Shown: positions 11,375 through 21,145 of the stretch, one piece after another | Layout of the letters: every line of letters starts with the position of its first letter | How positions within the stretch are numbered: the first letter of the stretch is position 1 | Assembly: GCA_033239525.1 (NCBI GenBank) | Contig: BSYO01000020.1 | Coordinates: 7,622,656 to 7,686,655, forward strand | Reading direction: 5' to 3' | Length of the DNA stretch: 64,000 nucleotides | Source of the DNA: Nepenthes gracilis | Lineage: Eukaryota; Streptophyta; Magnoliopsida; Caryophyllales; Nepenthaceae | The notes under the pieces: model-generated | What the model was told of the DNA's origin: nothing | The model's input: only the letters and a program-made list of their open reading frames with translations | Databases searched by the model: none | Made by a program: the position numbers and the translations under genes

Positions 11375-12150
11375 TGGCTTGATAACTAGCATCCTCTGGG
11401 CCCGCTTAGAGAAGTAAGTACTGACCGTACCCAGTTGGTCTCTGGCCTTCGTTGGGTTGGAAAGGTCACCGACATTGTTAGGGATGACCATTGGTCTTGG
11501 CCTAATCCTTATGATTTGGAAGTTTGTCGACTTGCGGAGAACATGCCTCTCTATTTTCCTAACACTAGTCAAAAAGACTCTGTGCGATGGGACAGAAACG
11601 CAGATGGAAAATCTTGACTTGGTCCGCCTATTTTCTTATCCATCCTCCCAAACCGAAGATGAGCTGGGCCACGTTAGTGTGGGGCCCTTCCCACATCCCT
11701 GCACATGCCTTTACTCTTTGGTTGGCCATTAGAGGCAGATTTAGTACCCTTGATAGCCTTCATGGTGTCCCCACCCTATCCTCTAAATGCACTCTCTACA
11801 ACACGGGTGACAAAGATCATGAGTATCTGTTCTTCTCCTGCCCCTTTTCAAAATCCTTATGGAACAAGATTCAAAGTTGAGCAGGACTTCATTGGCCCTT
11901 CCCTGAGTGGTCCCAGAACATCTGTTGGGCTGCACAAAAATGGAAGGGGAAAAGTTTTCTTGCCCTTTCAAAACGTCTCTCCCTTGCGGCCACGGTCTAT
12001 TTCATTTGGAAGGAACGAAACAATCACATTTTTCAAAAATCCCCCCACAAGACATCTCCCATACCTTTTCCCTTATAATCAATGTCGTTTAGAACAAATT
12101 GAAAACCTCTTTAGAAGCTAATAGGTGTGTATCTCGGTCGCACCTGATTC
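11375..12150 (+). pseudogene. LINE ORF2 C-terminal remnant (zf-RVT), continuation after insertion
   Basis: This is the right-hand half of the ORF2 begun at 7455. It carries zf-RVT-like sequence: WAPSHIPAHAF-type residues read here as GPSHIPAHAFTLWLAIR, a CTLYNTGDKDHEYLFFSC segment equivalent to C-x2-C...H-x4-C with a damaged second Cys, and a terminal WKERNNHIF block. Frameshifts and stops occur near 11615 and 11880. It ends in GGAACATATAAAAAAAA, the same terminus as the second copy at 13108, and directly abuts that copy. Confidence 0.8.
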
Positions 12151-12164
12151 GATGGAACATATAA

Positions 12165-12946
12165 AAAAAACTCATGTGCATAGGATTAAGGACCGGTACA
12201 TTTGGACCCTAAAAGTGCCAGACTCAGCGTCTTGGTGTTGGAGGAAAATTATGAAGTTACGTCCTTTCATGCGTCCCCATACGAAATACTTAATTGGTGA
12301 CGGGATCGATACATTTTTGTGGCTTGATAATTGGCACCCTCTGGGCCCACTGTGTGATGTAAGCACAGACCGGATCCGCTTGGTTTCTAGTCTGTCTTGG
12401 GATGCGAAAGTAAAAGACATTATTTCGGGGGACCGATGGGCCTGGCCTAACCCGTTTGATATGGAAGTCTCCCGTCTTATGGAAAACTTGCCCCCCTACT
12501 TCCCTAATCCTCGGCTCAGGGATTTTGTTCGCTGGATGGCCTCCTCTGAGGGTCATTTTTCGAGCTGCTCTGCCTATCAACTCTTCTATCCTCCAAAGGC
12601 AAAAATGCCCTGGGCCACACTGGTATGGGGTCCCTCCCACATTCCCGCTCATGCTTTCACCCTATGGCTAGCCATAAGATGTAGACTTAACACTCTTGAC
12701 CGTATTCGTGGTGTCACCAATATATCTACCAAATGCATTTTGTGCAATATGAGGGATGAAAACCATAATCACCTTTTTTTCTCCTGCTCCTTCTCAGCCT
12801 CCTTATGGAGTAAAATCCAGCGACGGGTGGGCATCCAATGGCTTTATCCTGAATGGTCCCAAAATATCCTTTGGGCTGCAAATCAATGGAAAGGAAAAAA
12901 CTTGCTGGCCCAGTCTAAACGCTTAACCCTTGTGGCCACGGTCTAG
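12165..12946 (+). pseudogene. second LINE ORF2 C-terminal copy (zf-RVT)
   Basis: A long open frame starts at the same internal point of ORF2 as the sequence near 8190 (DRYIWTLKVPDSASWCWRK). It carries the zf-RVT region (WATLVWGPSHIPAHAFTLW; CILCNMRDENHNHLFFSC, with C-x2-C and H...C ligands intact) and ends VATV-stop. The next residues FLWKERNNRTF continue in frame after that stop, so a TGG-to-TAG change truncates it. The frame then runs to about 13100. Only the C-terminal third of ORF2 is present, so this is a 5'-truncated LINE and not a host gene. Confidence 0.85.
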
Positions 12947-13108
12947 TTTCTCTGGAAAGAACGCAACAATCGTACATTTAAAAGCTCCCCTATCCAAGAC
13001 ACCACCCTTTTATATTCCCATATTGTTAATATTGTTCGAACCAACCTGAAAATTCATCTTGACACTTCCGGAGGGGTGGATCATTCCTTTCTGATTCGCT
13101 GGGACATA

Positions 13109-13230
13109 TAAAAAAAAAAGGGGGTGGATGATATATATATATATATTTTTTATATTCATAAATACGTATATACATATATATCTATATCCCCACTCATATA
13201 TTTTCATATATACTTATATTCCTTTTAACT
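13109..13230. repeat. AT-rich (TA/TATAT) microsatellite after LINE ORF2
   Basis: A poly-A run after the ORF2 end is followed by TATATATATATAT and several TATATATC/ATACATATATA steps to about 13225. It separates the ORF2 terminus from the long LINE 3' region. No gene lies here. Confidence 0.7.
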
Positions 13231-15308
13231 ACTATGCTGATGGTAGGTTGGTACGCCTACTTTCCCAGTGCTATCTCCTTTTTCAAGGATGTTGTTTGGC
13301 TAGTTGGTTGCTGGTCTTGGCCGGTTTTTCATCGTATACGCTATCCTTGTTTTCATGATTCTTTCATGGTGTGCTTGGGGTATGCCCGTGCGACTATATT
13401 CTACCTCTTAGCTGGTAAAATATTTGAAGTTAGAATATAGCTTTGTTTCCTTTGGTTTTCATTCAAACAAAAAAAAAGAAAGGAAAAAAAAAGGAAATGA
13501 AGGAAAAAAAATGGAAAAAAGGAAAAAAAGGCTGAAGTGCAGGTTTTCACTGCCAGTATGGTTGAATTCGGTTTGGCTTCCCTGCCTTGCTGGGTATGCG
13601 CTGCCGAAGATTTTAGCTGGCGAATTTTGGATCAGCAGATGTTGGCATTATGTTATGTTGCAATGAAGCAATTTTGGTGTTGACAATATGGTAGCTTGTG
13701 GTTTGCTGTTACCACCTACTTTGCTGAATTGTGATTTGTTGGTGTGAGTTCGGGTTGGTTTGTAGTTCAATCCACTTTGCTCTGCTGATGGAGCTGTCGG
13801 TGATGCTCGAGGGGAAATTCATTCCATGCAGCTCCTGAGACGGCTGCAGTTGAATTTAGCTGCCAAAAATTGATGCAGCTGGTACTGGCGTGGTATTATG
13901 ATGTACTGGAGCAATGTTGATGTTGACAGATTTGGGGCTTCCACACAAAAGCTGTATGCTGCTGTTTGCATGAGCCTAGCTGGAGTAACATGGAGTTGGG
14001 CTGCTATTTTGTGCTGAAATCCAGCCTACCCAATGAATAATGGTGCTGAAAATTATGGCTTCTCATTTCCAGTGTGAGTGATAGAATATGGTGTGATGTT
14101 GATACTCTCCTTCGCTGAATGGTGGTTTGATGGTGTGAGTTTGGGCTGGTTTCCCTTCCACGCTGCTGCTATAGATCGATGCTGAGGCTGACAATAATGC
14201 TGCCCAAGGATATAACTGAAGGCCTGCCGGCCATGCAGACCTTGTGGGACTGAAGTTAACACTGCTTTGGCTGTTTTGCTGAGAGATATAAAATGGGATG
14301 TGGAGCTTTGGCCGAGGTTCCTTTTGGCTGAGGTAGTGTTGTGCCCGAGATGAGCAGAAAAAGACTGAGGATGAACACAGCCTTCTATGCCGAGTTGCTG
14401 TGCTGGTGTACTTCTTGGCGAAAGCTGTGTTATGCAATTATGCTGGGTTTCAATGTTTGAGATGCATTAGAAAGCTACCGGGCTCCCTTATGGCCGAGCC
14501 GGTGCTTGTTTGAGAGCTTGGGTGTTTCAGTTTTTCATTATTTTGAGATGCATAGGAAAGATACCAAGGCCCCTCATGGCAGATATGGTTTTGTCCGGGA
14601 TGAGTCTTGTTTGTGCAGCCGGTATAGCACCGAGATGCCAAATGGCTGAGGTGGCTGCCAATAGTATGAGATGCAAATGTGGAGCTACATTAGCCTTAAA
14701 GCTAAAATGGTTTGCTGATTGTAGAATGCCCAAAGGAAACCGATGGCCTGCTACCTGATGCTGCTGCTGAAGCAATGGTCCTCTACTGCCCATGGCATGT
14801 AGCATGCTGGGGCTGGTTTCCGATGCTAAATAGCGAGAAGCAGCTGCTAGGTGAAGTGGAATGCTGCAGTTGCTCTCTTTGTTGTGTTATGAAGTTTGGT
14901 GTGGAGCCATGCCGTTCGAAACCTCCTACTGGAAAGTGCCGAGGTGGTATGATTTTGTCAGCAATTTCGCAATGGACGGGGATGATGCATACTGCCCATG
15001 ATATGCCTTGGTCGAGATGCCCTATCTCGGCTTCCTACCGAGATGTATGCCCGGGAGGGGTTGCTTTTGACCGAGGTCATTATGGCCGATGTGGTGTGCG
15101 CTGTACTGTAATTTTGCTTGTGTATTTTCGGTTGTATTTTTATTTTTTCATGGCTTGGGTCATGGTCTGAGATTATGACATGTTCATAAGGTTTGGGGTA
15201 CACCCCATTATATTTGTTCTAATTCCAAGTCGGAATAACACTTGGAGTTAGCACAAAGTTTTGTATCTTTCTTTTAAATTTAATGCATTTTACTTAATTA
15301 CCAAAAAA
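13231..15308 (+). mobile_element. LINE long 3' region ending in poly-A
   Basis: This non-coding stretch parallels 2730-4297 piece by piece. The shared parts are the TTTCATGATTCTTTCATGG segment, a purine-rich block at 13470-13530, TGATGTACTGGAGCAATGTT at 13900, GAATGCTGCAGTTGCTCTCT near 14860, and the final GTCGGAATAACACTTGGAGTT plus ACTTAATTACC plus poly-A. Part of it carries repeated GCCGAGATG-type phrases at 14330-15080. The ORFs in it (for example 14712-15170) are low-complexity and are not shared as proteins by the other copy, so no gene is called. Confidence 0.7.
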
Positions 15309-15514
15309 ATAAATAAATCAAAAAGTACTGTATAAGAAGTGCCACAAATGGAAAGAATACCTTAAACCACATTATCTGATGCCTTTGCTTCACCTACTGT
15401 CATCGCAAAGGCCTTTCCTTGGACGACAGGCTTGGGAGTGAGGGCCTTCTTTGGATGAAGGCATTCCTTGATCTTGTGCCCCAACTTGCCACAATTAAAA
15501 CTGACGCCCAGTAA

Positions 15515-15520
<6 letters not shown>
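15309..15520 (-). pseudogene. gypsy gag zinc knuckle and protease start
   Basis: Reverse translation gives FNCGKLGHKIKEC, with C-x2-C replaced by F-N-C but the remaining ligands kept. A Lys-rich linker follows (HPKKALTPKPVVQGKAF), then a protease-like start GTSYTVLFD just before the LINE poly-A at 15308. It continues the gag at 17842-18400. The join is interrupted by the element at 15521-17841, and the reading KLLG|VSFNCGKLGHK runs through one copy of the target-site duplication. A stop lies between knuckle and protease. Confidence 0.75.
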
Positions 15521-15555
<35 letters not shown>

Positions 15556-17841
15556 GTAAGTGATTTGGATTAATGGGAGAAAAATTTTACAAGTAATGAT
15601 CTATCTCTAAGTGTTTTTCCAACTTGGGGATAAACCATAAGCGCTAGGGCATGCCCCGCGCACATTGATACATCGAATGAAACCAACAGAAAAACAAAAA
15701 TGCTAGTATTCACTCAATACAATCAAAACGCTCCAACATCAAGAGAGCGGTTCCTAAACAAATCATGCAAATCCATGGGCAAGCAAAAATTGGCAAATGG
15801 TAGAAAACCGGTCACCAACTACTACATCATCTACGCCAAAATGGAACTTCATGCCAGCCATAGGCCATTCTGCTCACTTGGTGAACCAAATCCGAACGGA
15901 AACAGACTTCCATCAAATCAAGTGCCACGTGCCATCACGCACAAGACAATGGATCTTGCATCTGCCGCTAGAAGGCAACATCACTCCACGGCAGCATTCA
16001 GCTACTAGAAAGCAAAAGCCACTCTGGCTTTTAAAAGGCATAAGGCCACTCCGGCCATAAGAGGCACAAGGTCTCTCCTGCCCTCAAGCCTCACACAATT
16101 TACTTCGGCTTTCAAGACGCACAACGCAACTCCGGCTTTCAAGGCGCCACAAATCACTCCGGCTTTCAAAAAGCACAAGGCAACTCCGGCCAACAAGAAG
16201 CACAATTCAACTCCGGCCTTAAATCTCTCCGACTCTTAAGAAGCACACTCCAACTCCGGCCTTAAATCACTCCGGCCATTAATCTTATCAAAAATCACTC
16301 CGGCTTCCAAGAGAGTAAATCAACTCCGGTTTTTGAAAGGCACAAGGCCACTCCGGCCTCAAGAGACGCAAGGCCACTCCGGCCTTCAAGAGACGGAAGG
16401 TCACTCCGGCCTCAAGATACGCAAGGCCACTCTAGCCTCAAGAGGCACAAGGCCACTTCGCCATATCTCGCTCAAGCGCAATAGCATATTGACAACCAAA
16501 GAAACTTGACAAACCGCCAATCGGTGTCAGGTAGGCCCTCAACCCCCAAATTCCAAAGCGGCTCGAGGAATACAAACCGGGTCAAGTCACCATGCCGGGC
16601 ACTAGGGCCACGTCGCACACACGCCAAAGCAGCGATCCACCATTCGGTGTTTCTCCGAATTTTTTCGAGAGGAGCATACCATTGATTGCTTCACCGAAAG
16701 TCGACCAATTGGAAAGGTCTTCAACGCATCGAAGGATCAAAAACATCCAAACAAGTTCAAGGCCTGTTCTACAGCACCACCACCAAATAGCCCCAAACCA
16801 GAGCTGCACGAACATCCCCCATACCGTCCAGTAGGTAGGAACACACAGGTAGAGGATCAACAGAACCAGCAACAGAGGACATTCGAATGCTCCCGAACCA
16901 AATGACAGTGCGACAACTAGAAAGGGCTTCGATGCAGCACACCAGCAGTTCAGAGAGCACCGCATCAGTAGGAACTCCATCGACCAAACAAGGCCTCGGC
17001 CAGCTCTTTGGCACCCCAGCCGAGAGAACCCTAACCAGTAGCCGCAGGCACCCCCAATCCCGTCCAACAGAAGGCACACACACGAGAGGGGCTTCGAGAG
17101 CGCAGCACAAGACAAATATCGACAGATCCAACGAAAGCACTAGAACAAAGGCTTTGATCTGCAGCTCCGAAACCAAAGAACGCAAGACAGAGAATCATCT
17201 TCACCCGATCGTAAGAGGCAAGCTGTCTAGGTTACACAATCCCTAAAGAACCAAAGCCAAAGCTTCCATAAGAAATCGAAACAGGACTCTCGGCCAGAGC
17301 AACCGAGCATGGAAACCGGCCCGGATCCGAGAGATGAGAGACCCAAATAAATCGATTTGAAGCTGAAATTAGATATTCTAAAGTTGAAATTTAAAGAAAA
17401 AAATAGAAACCGTAGAGAGTCCAGAGAGTAGCGGAACTACTCTCTGATACAGCCACTACTGGTGAAATAATGGCTCGAGCAAAAACCCCAAACCGCTATT
17501 ACACGAGCACCGGGCGCCAAGGCAACAGCTCCAACAGACAATAAAATAGGCCAATGGGCAAGATCCATCATCCCAATATGAAACAGCAAAATAAAAGTGG
17601 GAGAATCGGTTCGAGCTCACAGCCACAGACGAAGCCTCTGAGGAGTGGAGTAGAAAACCGGGAGGGAGCTGGGCGGAGATCCAAGAGATCGTCCATGGCC
17701 GGCTCCGGTGCCGCCCGGCAGAGGAGGCAGAACCCTGGAGCCCCGCGGTAGAACCCTAGGCACGCAGTTCAAATTTTAAATTTTGAAACCTAGAGAGAGG
17801 GGAGAGCACCTCTCTCTAGAAGGGACGAGTGCCGATTTTAT
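15521..17841 (-). mobile_element. ORF-less LINE derivative with 15-bp target-site duplication
   Basis: GCCCAGTAACTTATA occurs at 15506-15520 and again at 17842-17856. The minus-strand element starts near 17841. Its 5' part shares CCATGGCCGGCTCCGGTGCC (plus strand, 17693-17712) with the ORF1-bearing LINE at 11232-11251. It ends in the LINE 3' signature (CTAAGTGTTTTTCCAACTTGG, ACTTACC in reverse) plus an A/TA-rich tail at 15521-15553. Between the ends there is neither DUF4283 nor reverse transcriptase, only an unrelated 2.2 kb with a minisatellite (16030-16460) and open but unrecognisable frames such as 17115-16582. It is probably non-autonomous. Confidence 0.75.
16030..16460. repeat. minisatellite with ACTCCGGCC core
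   Basis: About 15 imperfect units of roughly 25-30 bp carry the phrase AAGGCCACTCCGGCCTCAAG or variants (ACTCCGGCTTTCAAGGCGC, ACTCCGGCCTTAAATC). It lies inside the ORF-less LINE derivative. The minus-strand frame at 16205-16005 encodes a simple repeat (LKAGVALC-like) and is not a gene. Confidence 0.8.
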
Positions 17842-18400
17842 GCCCAGTAACTTATAACAGGGCTTGTTCTCGTGTGTCTTCCCACAATGTTGACTTGAGC
17901 TGGCCGAAGCTTGTGAAGATGATGCAGTTTGACTACCCTTCTTCTCTGAATCTAGCTACCTTATTCTCTTAGATGATCTCTCAAAACTCGTGCTAATGCT
18001 AGCACCAACTCCACTCTTACCTGGTGACTGCTTCTCGAAGAACTCTTCTTGGGCAAGCTCTTGCTCATGGATCAAAGCACGATCCAACATGTTCACATAA
18101 GTCAACAACTTTAAGGTCACTAACTGCTTGCGAATATTATTCCACAAGCATTGTAAAAACTTCCTAGCCTTTCTCTTTTCGTCGTTGATCATGTACGGGG
18201 CAAACCGCAACAACTCTGTGAACTTGGTATCGTACTCGACTACAGTCCGAGAACATTGCGTCAAGCAAATGAACTCCTCCTCCTTTTGAACACAGAGGTT
18301 GGATAGGAAATATTTCTCCATGAATGCTTTCTCGAACATAAGCCAGGTAATTTCATCCTTTGACACTCCCAAAGCTCTCTTCTTCATTTGCCACATGTGG
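17842..18400 (-). pseudogene. Ty3/gypsy gag (Retrotrans_gag domain)
   Basis: An open frame of 146 residues (18396-17956) shows the plant gypsy Retrotrans_gag pattern: WLMFEKAFMEKYFLS, TVVEYDTKFTELLRFAPYM, DEKRKARKFLQCLWNNIR and a Gln/Glu-rich end. After a stop the frame continues as DSEKKGSQTASSSQASASSS and HCGKTHENKPCYKLLG up to the insertion at 17841, then resumes at 15520. The N-terminal part of gag upstream of 18400 is only faintly readable, with stops near 18455. It forms the capsid/nucleocapsid precursor in living elements; this copy is broken. Confidence 0.85.
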
Positions 18401-18755
18401 TGCGCCTCGCCCTCTAGTTGGTAAGATGCAAATAGAACCCAGTCCCCCTCGGGACATCAAATAATACCGAATAGCTTCTTTAACTGTTCAAACCATGTGT
18501 TCGCTTTGATGGGATCAAGCTCACCCAAAAACTCCGGGGCTCTCTCCTAGATGAAACGATCATAAGCAAAAGGTCCAGGATTAGTAGGAGCCTACACAGG
18601 GGCCGAGCAAGAATAGGAGCAAGATTCCTTTACTCCATGTTCTCAATAATATTCGCCATTTGACCAACCCGACAAATTCAAATATTCAACTTCTCGATCT
18701 CATGGCTGACTACCTCCCCGCGAACCTCTCCATCTAGGTGGTGTGATCAGCTTTT
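18401..18755 (-). other. decayed gag N-terminus and leader of the gypsy element
   Basis: Reverse frames read on from the gag (NKLGWFEQLKK-like residues near 18480, then a low-complexity leader), with stops. No clean PBS was found between this piece and the LTR to its right. No other gene is seen. Confidence 0.45.
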
Positions 18756-19650
18756 GATGACACTTCAAAAACAATAACAATTACAAATTAGTCAAAATAT
18801 CATACTCAAATTAAGACATTATAATCTACGCAATTAAATAGGACTTAAGACGAAACGATTTTTTTGTCCTCAAATGTTTCTTTCAATACAAATTTAGAAA
18901 CTAGAGCCAAAACTTAAAATATTTAAATTCTACATAAAATTTGGTAGAGTTTCCTTTATAATTAGATGAAAATTAAAAATACAACCCGTGTAAAAATAAA
19001 CCAGTACAAGTACACAACTATTCAATTATCACAACACACCCTACAACACACATGTATAGGACCACAAGTGCCATAACCATCAACACATATTTCCATCACT
19101 AACATAGGATCATCAAACGCCATGTCTTTCCCCATGGCTTCAATCCTATCCACTATACTAACAATTCAGAATAAGAGATGTTGTCTAGGACCTGTACAAA
19201 TCCTGAAAACATATAGCAGAAACTGAACTATATCCAAAATAATTATTCCTGCAGAAGCATATATCCCTATTCCATCACATGCATAACATGCATTTCCTAA
19301 ATAAGATCCATACACACAAGATCCATGCACAAAATCAGGTATTACATTCAAGCTAGTCTTCTTAAGATCCTCAAAATAATATCAAGTCTTCCAAAGTCTA
19401 TAGCTAAGCTTTGACTACTCATTTTCATTTGGAACTAACTCTACTGTGTGATCTGAAGTGAAAAAAATGAAACAGTGAGTCGAAACTCAACAAGGTATAG
19501 TAAAAACATGCAGTGTAAATCTCGTTATGCATAACAGAAGTACAGATATGCAAAATCATGGAAGTAAAGACATAAAAGTATGGGCATTCATAAACCATAT
19601 AAAGCATGCCTTCGAATTCATGAATCAATATAACGAGCATTAGAAATCAG
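18756..19650 (-). mobile_element. partial gypsy-type LTR (5' LTR side of the minus-strand element)
   Basis: The sequence resembles the first part of the other minus-oriented LTRs: an AAATTTGGTAGAGTTTCC/AAAATACAACCCG block, CACACCCTACAACACACATG, and the core box (GTGATCTGAAGTG...GTGAGTCGAAACTCAACAAGG, 19450-19497). It is cut at about 19650 by an inserted minus-strand LINE tail. Small ORFs here are not genes. Confidence 0.55.
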
Positions 19651-20095
19651 AAGCTTTTTTTATTTAGTAATTAATTTTTATTAATGAAAAAGAACAAAAA
19701 TACAGAATCAATATTCTATCTTCAAGTATTTTGCTAACTTGTATTTAGTACAAAGATGCTAGGGTATACCCTAAGCACTATTAATCATGTCATGAAATCT
19801 AAGGTAAAGTAACAAAAATGAAGGAAACAATCAGAGTAACATCTGCCAAAGGCGTTCAACCAAGCCATCTCCATGCATGTTAGCAAACCAAACCCGGCAA
19901 AACATGCATGTCGGTAATATTCAACAAACCGACAAACTGTCAACACCAAAGGTGCTTCAGCACACAACGCGTACAGCAGTAGCAACCATTGCTGGCAGCC
20001 TTATACTTCACCAACATTCACGAAAACTCCGTACTATTCTTCGCCCCAAGATTCTGGCAACCATTGCTGACATGGAGCTTTGGCTGTGCTGAGCA
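19651..20095 (-). mobile_element. LINE 3' tail, minus strand
   Basis: It starts with TTTTTTTATTTAGTAATTAA and the reversed family signature (CTTCAAGTATTTTGCTAACTTG, GGGTATACCCTAAGCAC). The left flank is the truncated LTR. The right edge merges into LINE-like 3' sequence of the opposite strand near 20095, so the boundary is approximate. Confidence 0.55.
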
Positions 20096-21145
20096 TTTCG
20101 GCTCCTACATTCACTATTTCCCGGTTGGGTGTAGGTGTATGGTGCTTTTAGCTGACTATTGGAAAAAAAATGAAATGAAAAAAAAAGAGTAGAAGGAAAA
20201 AAAAGAAAATAAAAGAAAGAAGGACGTTTCTTGGGCGGTAAACTTGTTGACCAGCTTTAGGTGTTTGACCAGTCAACTTGTTAACCAGCATCATGGATTG
20301 CGGAATGCGCCATAGTTCGCCTTGATGGGTTGCCTAGTTGAGCTATGTAGTCGTTTTGGGGACTCATCTGTAATCTGGTCCCTCTCTCCTGCTTGGCTAG
20401 TTGGGGTTCCTACGAATTGCATTTCTGTTGCCGAGTGGGGTGCGTGCTGTTTGAGTTTTTCCCCCCGCTGTTTTTTCTGACGTGGGTGCATTGGCAGTGC
20501 AGAGCATTCCGACTCCTACACTCACTCTATCCCGGTTGGGTGTAGGCATTTGGTGCTTATCTGCTGGCTATCGATTTTGGGTTGTGCTCTTGGATTTTGA
20601 CTTTTTGATATATATTTATAAAAAAAAGGATGTACTTATTGATATATATATTTTGGGTGGATTGGGCTGATGTGGACGTGTTACCTTAAGGCCCGGCTGA
20701 CGTGGATAGATGGCTAGTGTTTTGCGAGTTTACTATTTCACGCGGGGTCTGAGTGCCTGAACGTAGTTTTTCTCTCACAATATCCCAGAATGGGATGCCT
20801 GATGACTGGGACGAATCGCTATGCTGGGCACACCGGTCCTTCTTTCACACATTCCTGGTTTGGGCAGTTTGACCATTTTTGTGACTTGGAGGATAGAAGA
20901 GTGTTCCAATGCACTCTTCGATTTTGAGGCTGCTGATGGGCTGGTTGGCTGAGGGTCTTGGCCGGTTGTTATTTCCCTGTATACTTTCTTTTCGTTTTCA
21001 TGTTTCTTTCATGGTATGCTCGGGGAATGCCCTAGTGGCTTTATTCTATCTCTAAGTTGGCAAAATACTTAGAGTTAAAATTGTATTTTGTATATTTATT
21101 TTAATTTAATTAAATTTTTAATTACTTACCAAAAAAAATAATAAT
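20096..21145 (+). mobile_element. LINE 3' region with an internal direct repeat
   Basis: It ends with GGTATGCTCGGGGAATGCC, AAGTTGGCAAAATACTTAG and ATTACTTACC plus poly-A, the LINE family 3' end. Two copies of a block of about 90 bp around TCCCGGTTGGGTGTAGG lie at about 20100-20150 and 20520-20575. Purine-rich stretches occupy 20160-20225. Nothing in this kilobase encodes a recognisable protein. Confidence 0.6.

Noticed and set aside
12125..12946. An intact host gene with a zinc-binding domain
   Set aside because: It is the zf-RVT end of a LINE ORF2, preceded by another LINE's poly-A and ending at a TAG that interrupts a conserved Trp-containing segment.
14712..15170. 152-residue plus-strand ORF as a gene
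   Set aside because: The sequence is LINE 3' region shared with 2730-4297, where this frame is not kept.
16030..16460. Regular short repeats resembling a CRISPR array
   Set aside because: Units are imperfect and contiguous with no unique spacers, and the locus is a minisatellite in a plant LINE derivative. The same holds for 35455-35950 and 42300-42558.
16582..17246. Overlapping long ORFs on both strands as a possible gene
   Set aside because: They lie inside the ORF-less LINE derivative, have no recognisable domain, and are explained by GC-richer sequence without stops.
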